Positions 52,280 to 62,600 of a stretch of DNA of 64,000 bases are shown here, piece after piece (position 1 is the stretch's first letter; every line of letters starts with the position of its first letter). The position numbers and the translations under genes were made by a program. The stretch comes from Phocoena phocoena (Eukaryota > Chordata > Mammalia > Artiodactyla > Phocoenidae): positions 70,231,464 to 70,295,463 of the forward strand of contig NC_089224.1 in the NCBI RefSeq assembly GCF_963924675.1, written 5' to 3'. The notes beneath the pieces were generated by a model, which saw nothing but the letters and a program-made list of their open reading frames with translations, was not told the origin of the DNA and did no database searches.

Positions 52280-52800
52280 CTTTTTAAATTTCTTTTTCCA
52301 GGGGGAAGGAGGAGAGGAAGGAGGGAAATCAAAGATTCTGTCCCAGAGAGGGGGAAAGGTGAGATCTGAGAAGGGGCAGAAACAGGGAAGGAAAAGGTTG
52401 TACCTTCATAAGGTGGGGTGGTTTGGGGTCAGGCCCTAAACATCATCCTGCTTGAGAATCTGTCAGAGGAAAACAAGTCAAAGGGAGCAAAAGAAGGAGC
52501 CACTAGGGCCAGAGGCAGGACAAGAGATGGTATCTTAGGAGGCCACGGTAAATGGGGGAGATTCAGGAACTAGACATGCTTCCTAGGGGTCGGGGGAATG
52601 CAGCCACAGTGTCTCCCCCTTCCCTCTTCCACCCCAGCTCCAGCCCTGGCCTTTTCTTTTCATCCCTACCCCCACGACAGAAGTTGTGGCCCTGGCCATG
52701 TCATCGTGTTCCTGTGTCCCTGCATGTTCCCCACCCTTCACTCCCTCCTTTTGCACAGACCGCATTATAATAAATTTTAAATTAAAACCTGAAAAAAAAA
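52280..52800 (+). pseudogene. Possible processed retrocopy (3' UTR-like) with polyA signal
   Basis: A GC-richer block, first purine-rich (GGAAGGAGGAGAGGAAGG) then C/T-rich, ends ATTATAATAAATTTTAAATT with the signal AATAAA at 52,769-52,774 and a nine-A run at 52,792-52,800. The spacing of 17 bases is canonical. No recognisable protein was found and no target duplication was identified. It could instead be unique sequence with a chance A run. Confidence 0.3.
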
Positions 52801-52824
52801 TCCCAATAATTAGTCTAAGGATCG

Positions 52825-53125
52825 GTTCATTGAACAAATGTTTAAGCATGTGCTAAGTGTCAGGCACATGCTAGGCCCTGATGACCTAATACAAAAACAG
52901 CAGAGATTTAGTCCCTGCTTCATGGGGCTAATAATAATATTAAATATAAATTAATGTACTTCCTTCATTAGATAATAATAAGAGAAGAAAAGGAAATAAT
53001 CATAAATTTGCTATGTGCTATGAAGACCACAAAGAGATGCTCTGATAAAGAATTATCAGTGAGGGCTCTTTTAAGTGATACGATGAAGGAGGATTTCTCT
53101 GAGAATGTAACCTTTAAGCCAGCAG
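52825..53125 (+). repeat. L2-like fragment
   Basis: TTGAACAAATGTTTAAGCATG, AAGTGTCAGGCACATGC and TTTAGTCCCTGCTTCATGGGG, then GGAGGATTTCTCTGAGAATG, follow the L2 3'-end order. Confidence 0.55.
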
Positions 53126-54358
53126 AGCTTTATAATTAGGGTAACTATATTTTATATTGCTCAGACTGGAACACTTTTGAGAATGAAAGGGGGCACTTCT
53201 GATAATTATGCAGGATGCCATGGCAAACCAGAATATGTATGTATGCACCCTCTTTCTAAACCAAAGAAAGAAGTATGGGTTATTTCCTAAATGCAACTGG
53301 AAGACACTAAAATGTCTTACCAAGGGAATATTGATTGTTTGAGTTACATTTTTAAAAGTCCTCTCTAGATGCCAGATGGAAAATTGATGGATTAAGGGGC
53401 ACAAATGGAGGTAAAGAGACAAATTCTGAGAACATGGTACCCATCTAGGTAGGAGAGGGACAGTGGCTTGGATTGATAAAGCAGGAATATAGAGAGTAGT
53501 AGCAAATTGAAGATGAATTTTGCAGTGCATCAGCAGCTAAGGTGAAGTTATATAACATATTATATTTGCATTTTAATTCATATTTTAATAAACACAAGAC
53601 ATTTTAAATATGGTCAAGTGATGTGGAAACAGACTTTCTAACAGCACTGAGATATAAACATGAAAGAGAAATTGTTCACCTGTAGCAAAGAAAATCAAGT
53701 TTAAAAAAATCCGCTAAGCAGCTTCCCTTTATTCTCTATCAACTCCAGTTTTGAGTTTTTTGTGTAATTCATATCCATTTGTAAGTTTCTATACATTTGT
53801 TTATAAAGACTATTAATCATTTGTGCAGCAATATTTTTTCCAGCCTATTGTATGTATTTTCACTTTGTTTTGGGGGTCTTTTGTCATTTAAATTACTCAT
53901 TTTCTTAATTTGTGTATAGGAAAAAACATCTAATTTTTTCCTTATAAAAGCTGAGTTTCCTAATTTAGAAAAGTTTGCCCCATACAAAACATTATATAAG
54001 TATATACAAAAATATAATTCTGTTATTTTATGTATTTGCTTATATATGTCATTTAAATCTTTAATTCATTTGAAATGTATTTTTGTATATGGTCTGAGAA
54101 ATCTGGCATTATCCATCACATTAAAATGCATCATATTTTTCAATCTGAACTGAAATTCTACCTTGGTTTCTATATAAAGTCCTCATAGTCTTAAATCAAT
54201 TTCTGCATGCTCTGATAACGCTCCATTATGTATCTGTTTCTGTGCCAAAATATTCTGCTTTCATTGGAATGACTTTAGAGCAAGTTTGGTAAAGGAAGTT
54301 CCGTGTACTCATCTTTTTCCCCCCTCTGGTCCTCTTGAAAAAACTTCTTCATTACACA

Positions 54359-54400
<42 letters not shown>

Positions 54401-54500
54401 TACCTGCTTCTTGTAAATAAATCACAGTACAAAATGTATGACACAAAATGTTATAATCCCCATTCTCTCTCAAATTCCTGCAGTTAACCACTATTAAAAT
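53126..54500. other. AT-rich intergenic sequence
   Basis: 53,800-54,290 loosely resembles minus-strand L1 ORF2 text (ATCTTTAATTCATTTGAAATG), probably a very old copy. The 138-codon minus frame at 53,114-53,530 has no family match I recognise. Confidence 0.45.
54354..54399. repeat. AC microsatellite
   Basis: ACACACAAACAC followed by an AC run of about 17 units. Confidence 0.95.
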
Positions 54501-54509
54501 GTTAGAGTA

Positions 54510-54720
54510 GGGCTTCCCTGGTGGCGCAGTGGTTGAGAGTCCATCTGCCAATGCTGGGGACGCGGGTTCATGCCCCGGTCCGGGAAGATCCCACATGCCG
54601 CGGAGCGGCTGGGCCCGTGAGCTATGGCCGCTGAGCCTGCGCGTCCGGAGCCTGAGCTCCGCAACGGGAGAGGCCACAACGGTGAGAGGCCCGCGTACAA
54701 AAAAAAAAAAAAAAAAAAAA
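54510..54720 (+). mobile_element. CHR SINE with long A tail
   Basis: Starts GGGCTTCCCTGGTGGCG, ends GAGAGGCCCGCGTAC and is followed by about 23 A. The target duplication is imperfect: GTTAGAGTA before and AATTAGATA after. It is close to the other short-form copies. Confidence 0.92.
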
Positions 54721-55259
54721 AGAAATTAGATAGCCTGATAGATCATGAGACTCATCCAAAAATATTAGCTTTTTTTCCTGACCTGTATATTGGTCCCTTT
54801 TTAAACTTACCTCTTACTCCACGTATTGGGGTTCATTTTGTTTTGTTCCTTAACACTTTTTCCAATTTATTGTGAAAAGAACCAGCTAAACATTTTTAAT
54901 ATTTGCTCTTTTTTTTTCATTCTGAAAACTTGTTGAATTTGCATCCATACTTAAAAATGAAGCAAAATTTAAAGTACTGAAAGATTATGAAGACTCTCCA
55001 TCTAGGAATAAAATTGAAAATAGTAATAAGTATGAAAATAACTAGATTTTGTTTGCTTTTATGATTATGTAACCAAACTCAAACATCGTTTTTTTTTTCT
55101 TCCCCAAATTAGGAGAATTTAAAATGAAAAAAAAAAATCTCTCCCCTTTCCCCTCTCTCCCTCTTCTCTCTCTCCTATTCACTAGAGACTGAGAAAGAAG
55201 AGATCTTATTCAGGTCTTTGCTACATTTCTGGTTCACATCCAGTGGACAAAGAGTAGAA

Positions 55260-55450
55260 AGGATTCATTCAACCAGTAATTACCAAGCGCCTATAAAATA
55301 CCAGGAGCGCTTCCAAACCTTAGGGAAATTCTGGCCCCTGCTCTCAAGGAGCCTACCTTTCAGTGGGAAGCATAACTCTGCTGCAGCTACTGGGGCAGAG
55401 GTTGCTGCCTACCTGTGAATACACTTAGAGTTACAGAACAAACTGGAGGT
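55260..55450 (+). repeat. L2-like fragment
   Basis: ATTCATTCAACCAGTAATTACC, CCAGGAGCGCTTCC and GGCCCCTGCTCTCAAGGAGC resemble the L2 3' end. Confidence 0.5.
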
Positions 55451-55776
55451 AATCAGGACAACTTTCAGCCTAGTAGAAAAGTCTGTATACTTGAGCATCT
55501 TTACCAGTCTTTCATTCAGTCTTTTCTCAGATTCCTTCAGCAACAGGGAACTCAGTACTTCAACTTTTCCATTTTTAATAGGTTCAAACGTTAAAAATTC
55601 TTATATTTTTCTGGCTTTTCCAACATTTAAAGGCAGCTTTATACCTCTCTTTCAACTTTCACAGCCACACAGCTTCCCTAAACTGGGCTAAAAACACCCA
55701 ATCTTTAAGTCATTCTAAATGTAATATCAGTGTTGCCAATATCCCCCCAAGATTCAGAGTTATTTAAAAGAGTTTT

Positions 55777-56048
55777 GGAACTTCCCTGGTGGTCCAGTGG
55801 TAAAGAATCCGCTTTACAATGCAGGGGATGCGGCTTCTATCCCTTGTCAGAGAACTAAAATCCCACATGCCGCGGGGGAACTAAGCCTTCACGCCACAAT
55901 TCCTGAGCTCACGCCTCAACTAGAGAGCCCACGCGCCCTGGAGCCCGCGTGCCACAACTAGAGAAGAGAAAACCTGCACGGCACAACTAGAGAGAAGCCT
56001 GCATGCCACAGCTAAGACCCGATGCAGCCAAAAATAAATAAATAATAA
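55777..56048 (+). mobile_element. CHR-L-like tRNA-derived SINE, older
   Basis: Starts GGAACTTCCCTGGTGGTCC and contains the repeated motif CACAACTAGAGAG three times. It ends GACCCGATGCAGCC followed by an AAATA tail. This layout is the longer cetartiodactyl relative of CHR. No clear target duplication survives and divergence is higher than in the short copies. Confidence 0.82.
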
Positions 56049-58499
56049 ACCTTTAAAAAAACAAAAGTAAAATAGTCTCTATATATAGACTGACCAGCTC
56101 AGAGTATAATGAACCATTCCTTCCTATTTTGTTCCAAGCATTTTAGGATTGAAATAGTGTAATCCTAAATGCCACGGTCACCCTAAGTGGTTGGCTCATA
56201 TTAAACCTTTGGGTCTGTCAGGATATTTCTCGTCATTGTTACTCCATGGGCATACAGCCTAACCTTAGGGGTAGTGATATGTGGGGAAAGCAGGTAAGCA
56301 GGCAAGCCTGAGTGAAACTATATCAATTCTTGAGACTGAATACAGTCTATGTGACTTACTGATTATCATTTAAACTTATCAAAATTTAGCTGTCAACTAA
56401 GAACATCCTTCAGGCCCAGAGCCAAAAGCAGAGTTTCAAGCTTATAGGAAACCAGACAGTTCCGTAATTATTCAAATAAAATTACTGACACTGAGCTTCA
56501 CGTGATCAAGGATATTATATTAATATATTATTATTATGCCACTTGAAATATGGATATTTGCTGGCAGATGGGTTACAGAAACATAAGATTATAGATAAGT
56601 ATTTCGTGACTTCTTGAAAAATGCTGATTTCTTTAATTTAAATCCTGAATATTTATTTTACATAAATAGGTTCCATTCAGTTGAAATAATTTGAAAGTTA
56701 ATAGAAACACTCAAGACTAGGTTTTTTAATTTTTAGGAAGATCCAAAATGTCCCAGATCACCACATTATAACCGATGATCAACATTTATTCCATTCTAAA
56801 ATAGATACTTTGCACGACCATATATGTAATATACATACAGTTTTGAAAAAATAATGTAACATAATTGTCTTTATTTCAAATTAACAGTTTTTTCAAAAGT
56901 GTTCAGGAGAGATTAATAAATATGTGATATAGTTCTAAGCAAAAGTATGCTTGGTTAAACCCACAAAGCAAAGGATATATAAAAATATGTAGAAGGAGAA
57001 AAAAGTACTTTTAATATATATTTTGACTATCTTTTAAAATAATTACAGATATAATAGCAGTAAAAGGAAATTTCAGTGTTCAGTAAATGTTTAGAAATTT
57101 AGGACTTGATGAAAGAGTTAAAATTCTTGAACTTTGAAATTCCTCTTTAATGAGACATAGAAATCTAAAATAATGACAGCAATAATAATTATAATGTTTA
57201 CAAAGGCTTTGGAATTTTCAATATTCCTGTGTCTCTGCTTGAAACACATAAAATTAAAATGATGTAGTCACAATTTGTTTCTTGACTATTTTATATTCAG
57301 TTATTTTTAATGAAGCAACTAAATTAGGCATAACTTAGTTCAGCTTTAATGTAGTTATGAATATATTTTACTTGATTAAAATGATAAAACTAGGGAGGCT
57401 TAAATATTATCTTAAAAGGTTAACTACTGTGTCAATTACAAAATCTAGGGGAAAGATATTTATAAGGGAATAACTATTCTGAAAAGTAACTTCCTTTTGT
57501 TCATTTCATTTCATTAAAGACTCAATCAACTTTCACTCTTAATACTAAAATTTTCCTAAATTACACATTGGCTTGCAAATGGAAGTGCATACAGCAAGGC
57601 TAAGTCAATTTAACACTAGTGAAGATTCAGAAAGTAATCCATTTTTATTTAATCGGGGTTGGGGGGGACTACTTGGCAGCGTAGGGTGATCTAATTAAAT
57701 AATTGCCAATTCTACATTGCACTTTGTGTTACATGACGTAATATAAATAAATACCAGTAAAAATCAAATTATTCAGGTATCTAAACAATGATGAGGCCTG
57801 CTCTGCCAACAGGTATGCTATAGAGTAGAAGCCTCAATGCCTTAAGACTGAGTAGATTAGGCAAAATTTTTCACCTCTCTGTCTGTTAGGGTGACCAGTT
57901 AAAGTATTTACAAAGTTCCCTATGGGAAGTAAATGTGATCATCTATGTAGTATGTCCAATGAGAGGAGGAAACTTGAAAAGGAACAGTTTTGATGTATGC
58001 ATTAGATTTTTAATCACAATACAAATAAACGGTCATAGATGACAGTTTTCACCTCAGGAACACAATAACTACCTACGTTTAAGTGCCAGACCCCTCTAAA
58101 TAGACAAATGTCTTCTAGTAGCAACCAGAATAAACAGTTCCTCCCCGCTAAAGCCCTGAAACTTACTTCATCAATAGCACCACACAATCATACCTTGTAG
58201 CCTCAGCCAGCCCTTTACCTTGCATCACTAAGGTAGCCACACTGCCATTGGGGCTGTTATCACTGGGTCGTATGGCCCAACGCCAGTTTATTAGCAACTC
58301 CAAATGTTGATAAAATCAATTTCTTCGATAAAAGAAAGCATTAAAACTTTGTAAAATAATTTTTAAAAGCAAAAGAGATCTCATTGTTTTGTTTATTTTG
58401 TTTTTAGGACTGGGGCAGGAAGCATCTAAAAGATGGTTTTAAAGGAAGAGGACGGCTACTCGCATGGGACGGCATTTTAGTTGTGCTCAAAGTGATGAA
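56049..58499. other. AT-rich sequence immediately upstream of the CpG island
   Basis: No young transposons and no gene. Proximal regulatory sequence is likely in the last few hundred bases. Text is unique as far as I can tell. Confidence 0.5.
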
Positions 58500-58504
58500 A
58501 GTTG

Positions 58505-58512
58505 ATTTGCAT
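58505..58512 (-). promoter_or_regulatory. Octamer (POU) motif upstream of promoter
   Basis: ATTTGCAT, the reverse complement of the octamer ATGCAAAT, about 500 bases before the inferred start site, at the island edge. POU factors bind this site in neural tissue. Occupancy is not shown by sequence. Confidence 0.35.
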
Positions 58513-58850
58513 TATTCTGCCACTAAAACTGAAGCGTCCCGCCCGGGGAAAGCCCCGCCAGCCGCGCGAAGTTCTCCGAAAATGGACTCTGCGGAGAGCT
58601 GACATAAATTCACAACTAACTATTCGGGGCCCGCAGGTTTTGCGAGAGAGGGAAGCAACCAGGGACCCGGAGAGCCCCGCGTCCCTCCCTTCCAAGGACT
58701 CGTCAGTGCCCCCTCCCTCCTCCTGGAATGGGAAGTGAATGTCACCTGCAGATCTGCCCGACTCTATCGGTCCCTCTCCTCCTCCTCCGCCCAGTTCGGA
58801 CAGTCTCTAATGCCCAGTTCCAGCCCCGGCCGCCTTCGGCTCCAGTGTCC

Positions 58851-58856
58851 TAATCC
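58851..58856 (+). promoter_or_regulatory. OTX/CRX-type site
   Basis: TAATCC about 160 bases before the inferred start. OTX2 and CRX bind this hexamer in photoreceptor and pineal genes, where RORB is expressed. A six-base motif is common by chance. Confidence 0.25.
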
Positions 58857-58899
58857 CCCGCCCTTCGCCTTCAAGCCTGTCCCCCGTGGTCCCAGCCCC

Positions 58900-59012
58900 T
58901 CCAAGAACTGCCAGGCGCTGATTGGCGGCGGCGCTGACAGGAGGCGGGGCCTGGAAGTCCCAGCCAAACCCGCCCTCACGTATAAGCCCCTTCTCGGCTC
59001 TCTCTCTCCATC
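58900..59012 (+). promoter_or_regulatory. RORB: Core promoter with CCAAT, GC and TATA boxes
   Basis: Three classical elements are spaced as in a textbook RNA polymerase II promoter. An inverted CCAAT box (ATTGG) lies at 58,921-58,925, a GC box (GGCGGGGC) at 58,943-58,950 and a TATA-like TATAAG at 58,981-58,986. A start site about 25-30 bases after the TATA would fall near 59,010, inside a long CT-rich run (about 58,995-59,050). The promoter sits in a CpG island, so dispersed initiation is possible despite the TATA. The start site is inferred from spacing. The gene symbol follows from the exon 1 assignment downstream. Confidence 0.65.
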
Positions 59013-59098
59013 TCTCTCCTCTCTCTTTCTCCCTCGCTCCCTTCCTCCCTGTAACTGAACAGTGAAAATTCACATTGTGGAGCCGCTAACAGGCACAG

Positions 59099-59200
59099 AT
59101 GTCATGTGAAAACGCACATGCTCTGCCATCCACACCGCCTTTCTTCCTCTTCTTTCTGTTTCCTTTTTTTCCCCTTGCTCCTTCTCCCTCTTCTTTGTAA
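59099..59200 (+). other. Upstream ORF 1 in 5' UTR (33 codons)
   Basis: ATG at 59,099 opens a 33-codon frame ending in TAA at 59,198-59,200. It begins MSCENAHAL and then becomes Phe/Leu/Pro/Ser-rich because it reads the CT-rich leader. It ends well before the main start. The composition suggests any role lies in translation control and not in the peptide. Confidence 0.5.
59104..59109 (+). other. Minimal start-stop uORF (ATG TGA)
   Basis: ATG followed immediately by TGA. Start-stop elements of this kind can stall ribosomes without making a peptide. This one lies inside upstream ORF 1 in another frame. Confidence 0.45.
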
Positions 59201-59204
59201 CTAA
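59118..59204 (+). other. Upstream ORF 2 (28 codons)
   Basis: ATG at 59,118 opens 28 codons ending in TAA at 59,202-59,204, read in a different frame through the same CT-rich leader as upstream ORF 1. Three start codons thus lie within 20 bases. Confidence 0.45.
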
Positions 59205-59514
59205 CAAAACCACCACCAACTCCTCCTCCTGCTGCTGCCCTTCCTCCTCCTCCTCAGTCCAAGTGATCACAAAAGAAACCTTCTGAGCCGGAGGCGGTGG
59301 CATTTTTAAAAAGCAAGTACATTGGAGAGAAAGAAAAACAAAAGCAAAACAAAACCCAGGCACCAGCCAGCCAGCACATTTTTTTCACCCCTCCTGAAAA
59401 CAAACAAACAACCAAACAACCATCAAAACAGTCACCACCACCATCATCAAAACTGTTAACATAGCAGCGGCGGCAGCAAACATCACCCTCCGGCCACGGC
59501 GTCCACCTAAAGGG

Positions 59515-59568
59515 ATGGTTTTCTCGGCAGAGCAGCTCTTCGCCGACTACCTTCCTCACTCGTGCTGA
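59515..59568 (+). other. Upstream ORF 3 (17 codons)
   Basis: ATG at 59,515 in the context GGGATGG reads MVFSAEQLFADYLPHSC and stops at TGA 59,566-59,568. It ends 76 bases before the proposed main start, which permits reinitiation. Unlike the first two uORFs it is not low complexity, so a conserved peptide is possible. Conservation was not tested. Confidence 0.5.
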
Positions 59569-59612
59569 GCGGGATTTTTGGGCTCTCCGGGGTTCGGGCT
59601 GGGAGCAGCTTC

Positions 59613-59651
59613 ATGACTACGCGGAGCGGGAGAGCGGCTACACCATGCGAG
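59613..59651 (+). other. Upstream ORF 4, overlapping the main start and open at the donor
   Basis: ATG at 59,613 (TTCATGA) lies 32 bases before the proposed main ATG and out of frame with it. It reads 13 codons (MTTRSGRAATPCE) to the splice donor without a stop, so it must end in the next exon and overlap the main coding start. If the next exon is the known RORB exon 2, its encoded residues (QIEVI) allow a stop in this frame after a few codons. That is an inference. Confidence 0.45.
59645..59651 (+). CDS. RORB: RORB isoform 1, first coding exon (Met-Arg plus one base)
   Basis: RORB is the orphan nuclear receptor ROR-beta. It binds ROREs as a monomer and acts in retina, pineal gland and cortical layer 4. 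Known isoforms differ only at the extreme N terminus: isoform 1 begins Met-Arg before the shared AQIEVIPCK stretch leading into the first zinc finger. Here ACC-ATG-CGA-G is followed at once by GTAAGC, giving Met-Arg plus the first base of a codon, which suits Ala (GCN) completed by the next exon. The start has A at -3 and C at +4, a usable Kozak context. The DNA-binding and ligand-binding exons lie beyond the window. Another gene starting Met-Arg with a phase-1 donor cannot be excluded from seven bases. Confidence 0.6.
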
Positions 59652-62600
59652 GTAAGCGAGCCCGCAGGCACCGTGTCTCCCCGGTCCGGCCAACTCCAGC
59701 CAGATGGGCGATGGGGGAGGGGAGCGCACCCAGCCGAAGAGGAAAGAGGTTGGCGGGGCGCAGTTACTGAGTTCGTGTTCGCAGTTGGGCTGCAAATGGC
59801 CTGGGCGTAGAAAGTTGTGGGAAGGTGTTGATGCCTCTCAGGAGTTCTGGAGGGACACGGGAGGGCGCTTTTTGGAGAGGGGGACGACGCTAGTTGCTTC
59901 TTCCCAGTCCTTGAGTTGTACTGTACCATTTTGGGGTGTCACTCTCGGGTGCGGATGCGAACGCCGGTTGGAGGGAGAGCCGGGAGAAGTATGCCTCTGG
60001 CTAGAAGCGCAGGGCGCGCGGCGGTCGCCAGCCCGGGTTAGGCGCGCGGGGCTCACGGGCAGGCGGCCAGGCGGGTACACACACTCTTCAGGTTACGAGG
60101 CCCACCGGCGTCCAGGTCAGCGGACAGTGTCCCTTCGTGGGAGTGGTAGGCAGAGGGGACGGTGTCGTGGGACTAGACACAGATTCCGGGTTCGTCCCCT
60201 GCGCGCGTACCTCGCGCCGGAGCTGCGCCCTGGCCAGGTCCGCGTGCCCGAGCCCGCGCGGCCCAGGGACGAGCGCCACCCTGAAAAAGTTGTGCGGAGA
60301 AAGTTCCAGAGGATAAAAGCCCGCGCTACCCGCGGCGGGGAAGGCTCCTTTGTCAAAGGGCCGCTGCGGGAGGTAGTACTGGGTGAACCTTCGGGCCAGG
60401 ACCCCCAGCGGCGACTGCGGTGGCAGGTCTCCTGGGCTAACTGGCGGCGGTGGGGTGACGCGCCGGGGACAGGGGCAACACACTTGTTCCGGCTGCACTT
60501 TGGGTTGCCCGGGCGGATGGCCTGGCCCGCTTTAGGGAATCACTTGATCCGTCTCCTCCCCTGCGGTGCCAGGACCTTCACATTTCCTGCGCGCTGTGCC
60601 CAGAGCCGCTTTCCTCCACTGTCTGCTTGGCCACAACTTCACTCTTCTCTCGGAGAGCGGGCCGGGTGCCCGCGTGCCATGGGGATAAGTGCGAGCCTCG
60701 GAGCACCCGCCGCCTCACACTCCCCAGTGTTTCTTTCTAGCCATTCTGCGTTTCTTGCGGTGGAGCGGGGGCGGGGGCTCTCCTCTCCTCCTCCTCTGTC
60801 CCTCTGGGTCCTGGCAACAGAAAGGTGGAAACGGCCAGCTCCGGACCTTCCTACATCCCCGAGCCCGCGTGACAGGTGGACTGGCCAAGAAGAACTTGGG
60901 AGAGTTGGGCTGCAAACACTCATCGCCTTCCACTCGGCTGTGTTCACCTCCCATCCACATTCCCAGTACCTCTTGAGGAGCGTCGGGATGGGGTATCGGG
61001 CATGTTCCCCCTGCTCCGCTCGAAGTGAATCCCGAGCCTGGACGCTAGAGCAGAGACTGGGTTAGCCAGCTAGGCGCTGGGACGTGGCAAGAAAGGGAAG
61101 GGGGAAGAGGAACAGAGAGGCCGTCCATGGAGGTGGGTGGGAGGGAGGTAGCTGAAGCTAAGGGACAGAGACGTCCTGGTGAAATGGTCTTGATTGACCC
61201 GCATACTGGTAGTGGGGGCCCCGTGAGTGCGAGCTGGTTCCAGTTTAGTGTCCCGATTGGGGGATTGGTCACATGCTCCACTGCCCAGATTCTTTCAGGA
61301 AACTATACTTGGGTAATTGGCGAGTGCAGAACCTTTAAGTTAAGGACGCCCTAGTCTTTGTTTTTGTTTTTCTGTCCCGTCTCACCACCATCCTCTCTCC
61401 TTTCAGTTTCCCTTGCTCCTCTCTGGGGTAGCCAGTTCGTCCAACTCCTACTTCTCCCTTTCCAATCAATATTCCTCCCGTGGCTGAGTTCTTATGTTCT
61501 GAAGGTCTGAAACCATGCGCCACGTCAGTTCCAACCCGGCACTAGGGCCTGGGGCCAAAAGCCACTCACTCTCCCCTTAAATTGTAGAAAACAGACGAGT
61601 GTGGGACAAGAGTGGGTTGTAGCTTGATCGCACTGCTCCTGAAGGAGCAGTTTGCCAGCGACAGTCCAGATTCGCCAAGGCGCCCACTTCGGGGACTCGA
61701 GAAGCTTGACGCCAGGTGCTGCCTCTTACCTTGAGAAAGAAATGGAAGCTTACTTCCCCCCCCCCGCCCCCGCCCCGCCAACTCACCCCACAGCCCCAGA
61801 GGGTTCTAACTTAAGACAGCCTTCAGGGGGCCCGGGGGAACGCTCTGGAGAAAAATCAACCTTAAAAGGTGGTGGAGTCCTCTCTACCTCCTGGGCTCTC
61901 CGTTCTTGACCCTTTACTGTCCCTCCTCTGCCATCTCTGCGCGTTTCCTACAGACCGTGCCCTTCCGCGTCATCAGAGGTGATTGTATAAGGATGGAGAA
62001 AAGGTCCAGGCTACTCAGACGTCTTATGAGAGTCAGGGGTTGAACTTGAGTGTGAACTTGAGAAGTGAGAGCGGAAACGAATCAACTTTCTCTTGTGCCT
62101 GGGCTACTAAGCAGTCTATATCGGGGGAGGGGGCAGTTTTTGAACTCAGCTTTACAGTGCGCCCACTCCCTTTCCCCCTACACCACACACGCGCGCACGC
62201 ACACACGCGCGCGCACACAAACACGTCCCCCATCCCCGGGTGGTCCCAGTCTGTTATTCAGCCTCGGCTCCACGGTTTGCATTTGGCAACTCTACTGGGT
62301 CAGGGCACTTGGCACAATGCAAAGTTGGTCCAGGATCGAGTGGTCGCCCTGGGGACCAACACAGTAAACCCACCCCCGACCGCCGGCCTCCACCCCGCCC
62401 CCGCCAGGTCTGGGATAGTTATGAGACTTTATCCCGAGGGAAGCTCTGGGGTGAGAAAGGGGTTAAGAGGCTCTGATCCTTAGGTCATTGTCCTACCCCA
62501 CGGCTGCACTGAGTCGGTCCCCAGCGCTACGGCTTAGTCGGGGCTGGCCTGGGGCGGAGAAGGGTGTATTTGGTGGCGCACAAAGCCTTTCACCCTTTGT

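Larger units (their letters stand above)
59010..59651 (+). other. RORB: RORB exon 1: long 5' UTR plus first 7 coding bases
   Basis: The exon is bounded upstream by the start site inferred from the TATA box and downstream by a strong donor (GAG|GTAAGC, intron from 59,652). The roughly 635-base leader is CT-rich at first (to about 59,260), then CA/A-rich (59,340-59,460), then GC-rich with a GCGGCGGCAGC run. It holds five ATGs before the proposed start at 59,645. The 5' edge is inferred. The gene call depends on the last seven bases and on the position at the end of a large gene-poor tract, as expected for RORB, whose upstream region is a gene desert in mammals. No spliced transcript can be checked here. 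Confidence 0.6.
58500..62600. promoter_or_regulatory. CpG island over promoter, exon 1 and start of intron 1
   Basis: Base composition changes abruptly near 58,500 from AT-rich desert to GC-rich sequence with frequent CpG, densest from about 58,530 to 60,700 and thinning by about 62,600. Short GC-box-like motifs recur throughout. No SINE or LINE is seen in the island, although they are common in the preceding 58 kb, which fits selection against insertion at a developmental promoter. Boundaries are by eye. Such islands often also drive divergent antisense transcripts, but nothing in the sequence proves one here. Confidence 0.85.

Noticed and set aside
52215..52440. Purine-rich frame beginning MKQTSFQREKEK
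   Set aside because: Composition-driven. No domain and no start context beyond chance.
54309..54677. A 122-codon minus-strand frame
   Set aside because: It joins a SINE to an AC microsatellite and gives an alternating Cys-Val run. Not a gene.
59613..59651. The ATG at 59,613 as the true protein start (MTTRSGRAATPCE)
   Set aside because: It would be in frame 0 at the donor and out of frame with the Met-Arg start that fits RORB isoform 1. Better read as an overlapping uORF.
59704..61065. A 453-codon open frame on the plus strand
   Set aside because: It lies within the CpG island just after the splice donor, where GC richness makes stops rare. The Arg/Gly/Pro-rich product has no domain I recognise, and overlapping long frames exist on both strands.
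61983..62483. A 166-codon open frame on the plus strand
   Set aside because: It reads through the CA/CG tract (HTRAHAHTRAHTNT) and has no recognisable domain. Most likely intronic chance.
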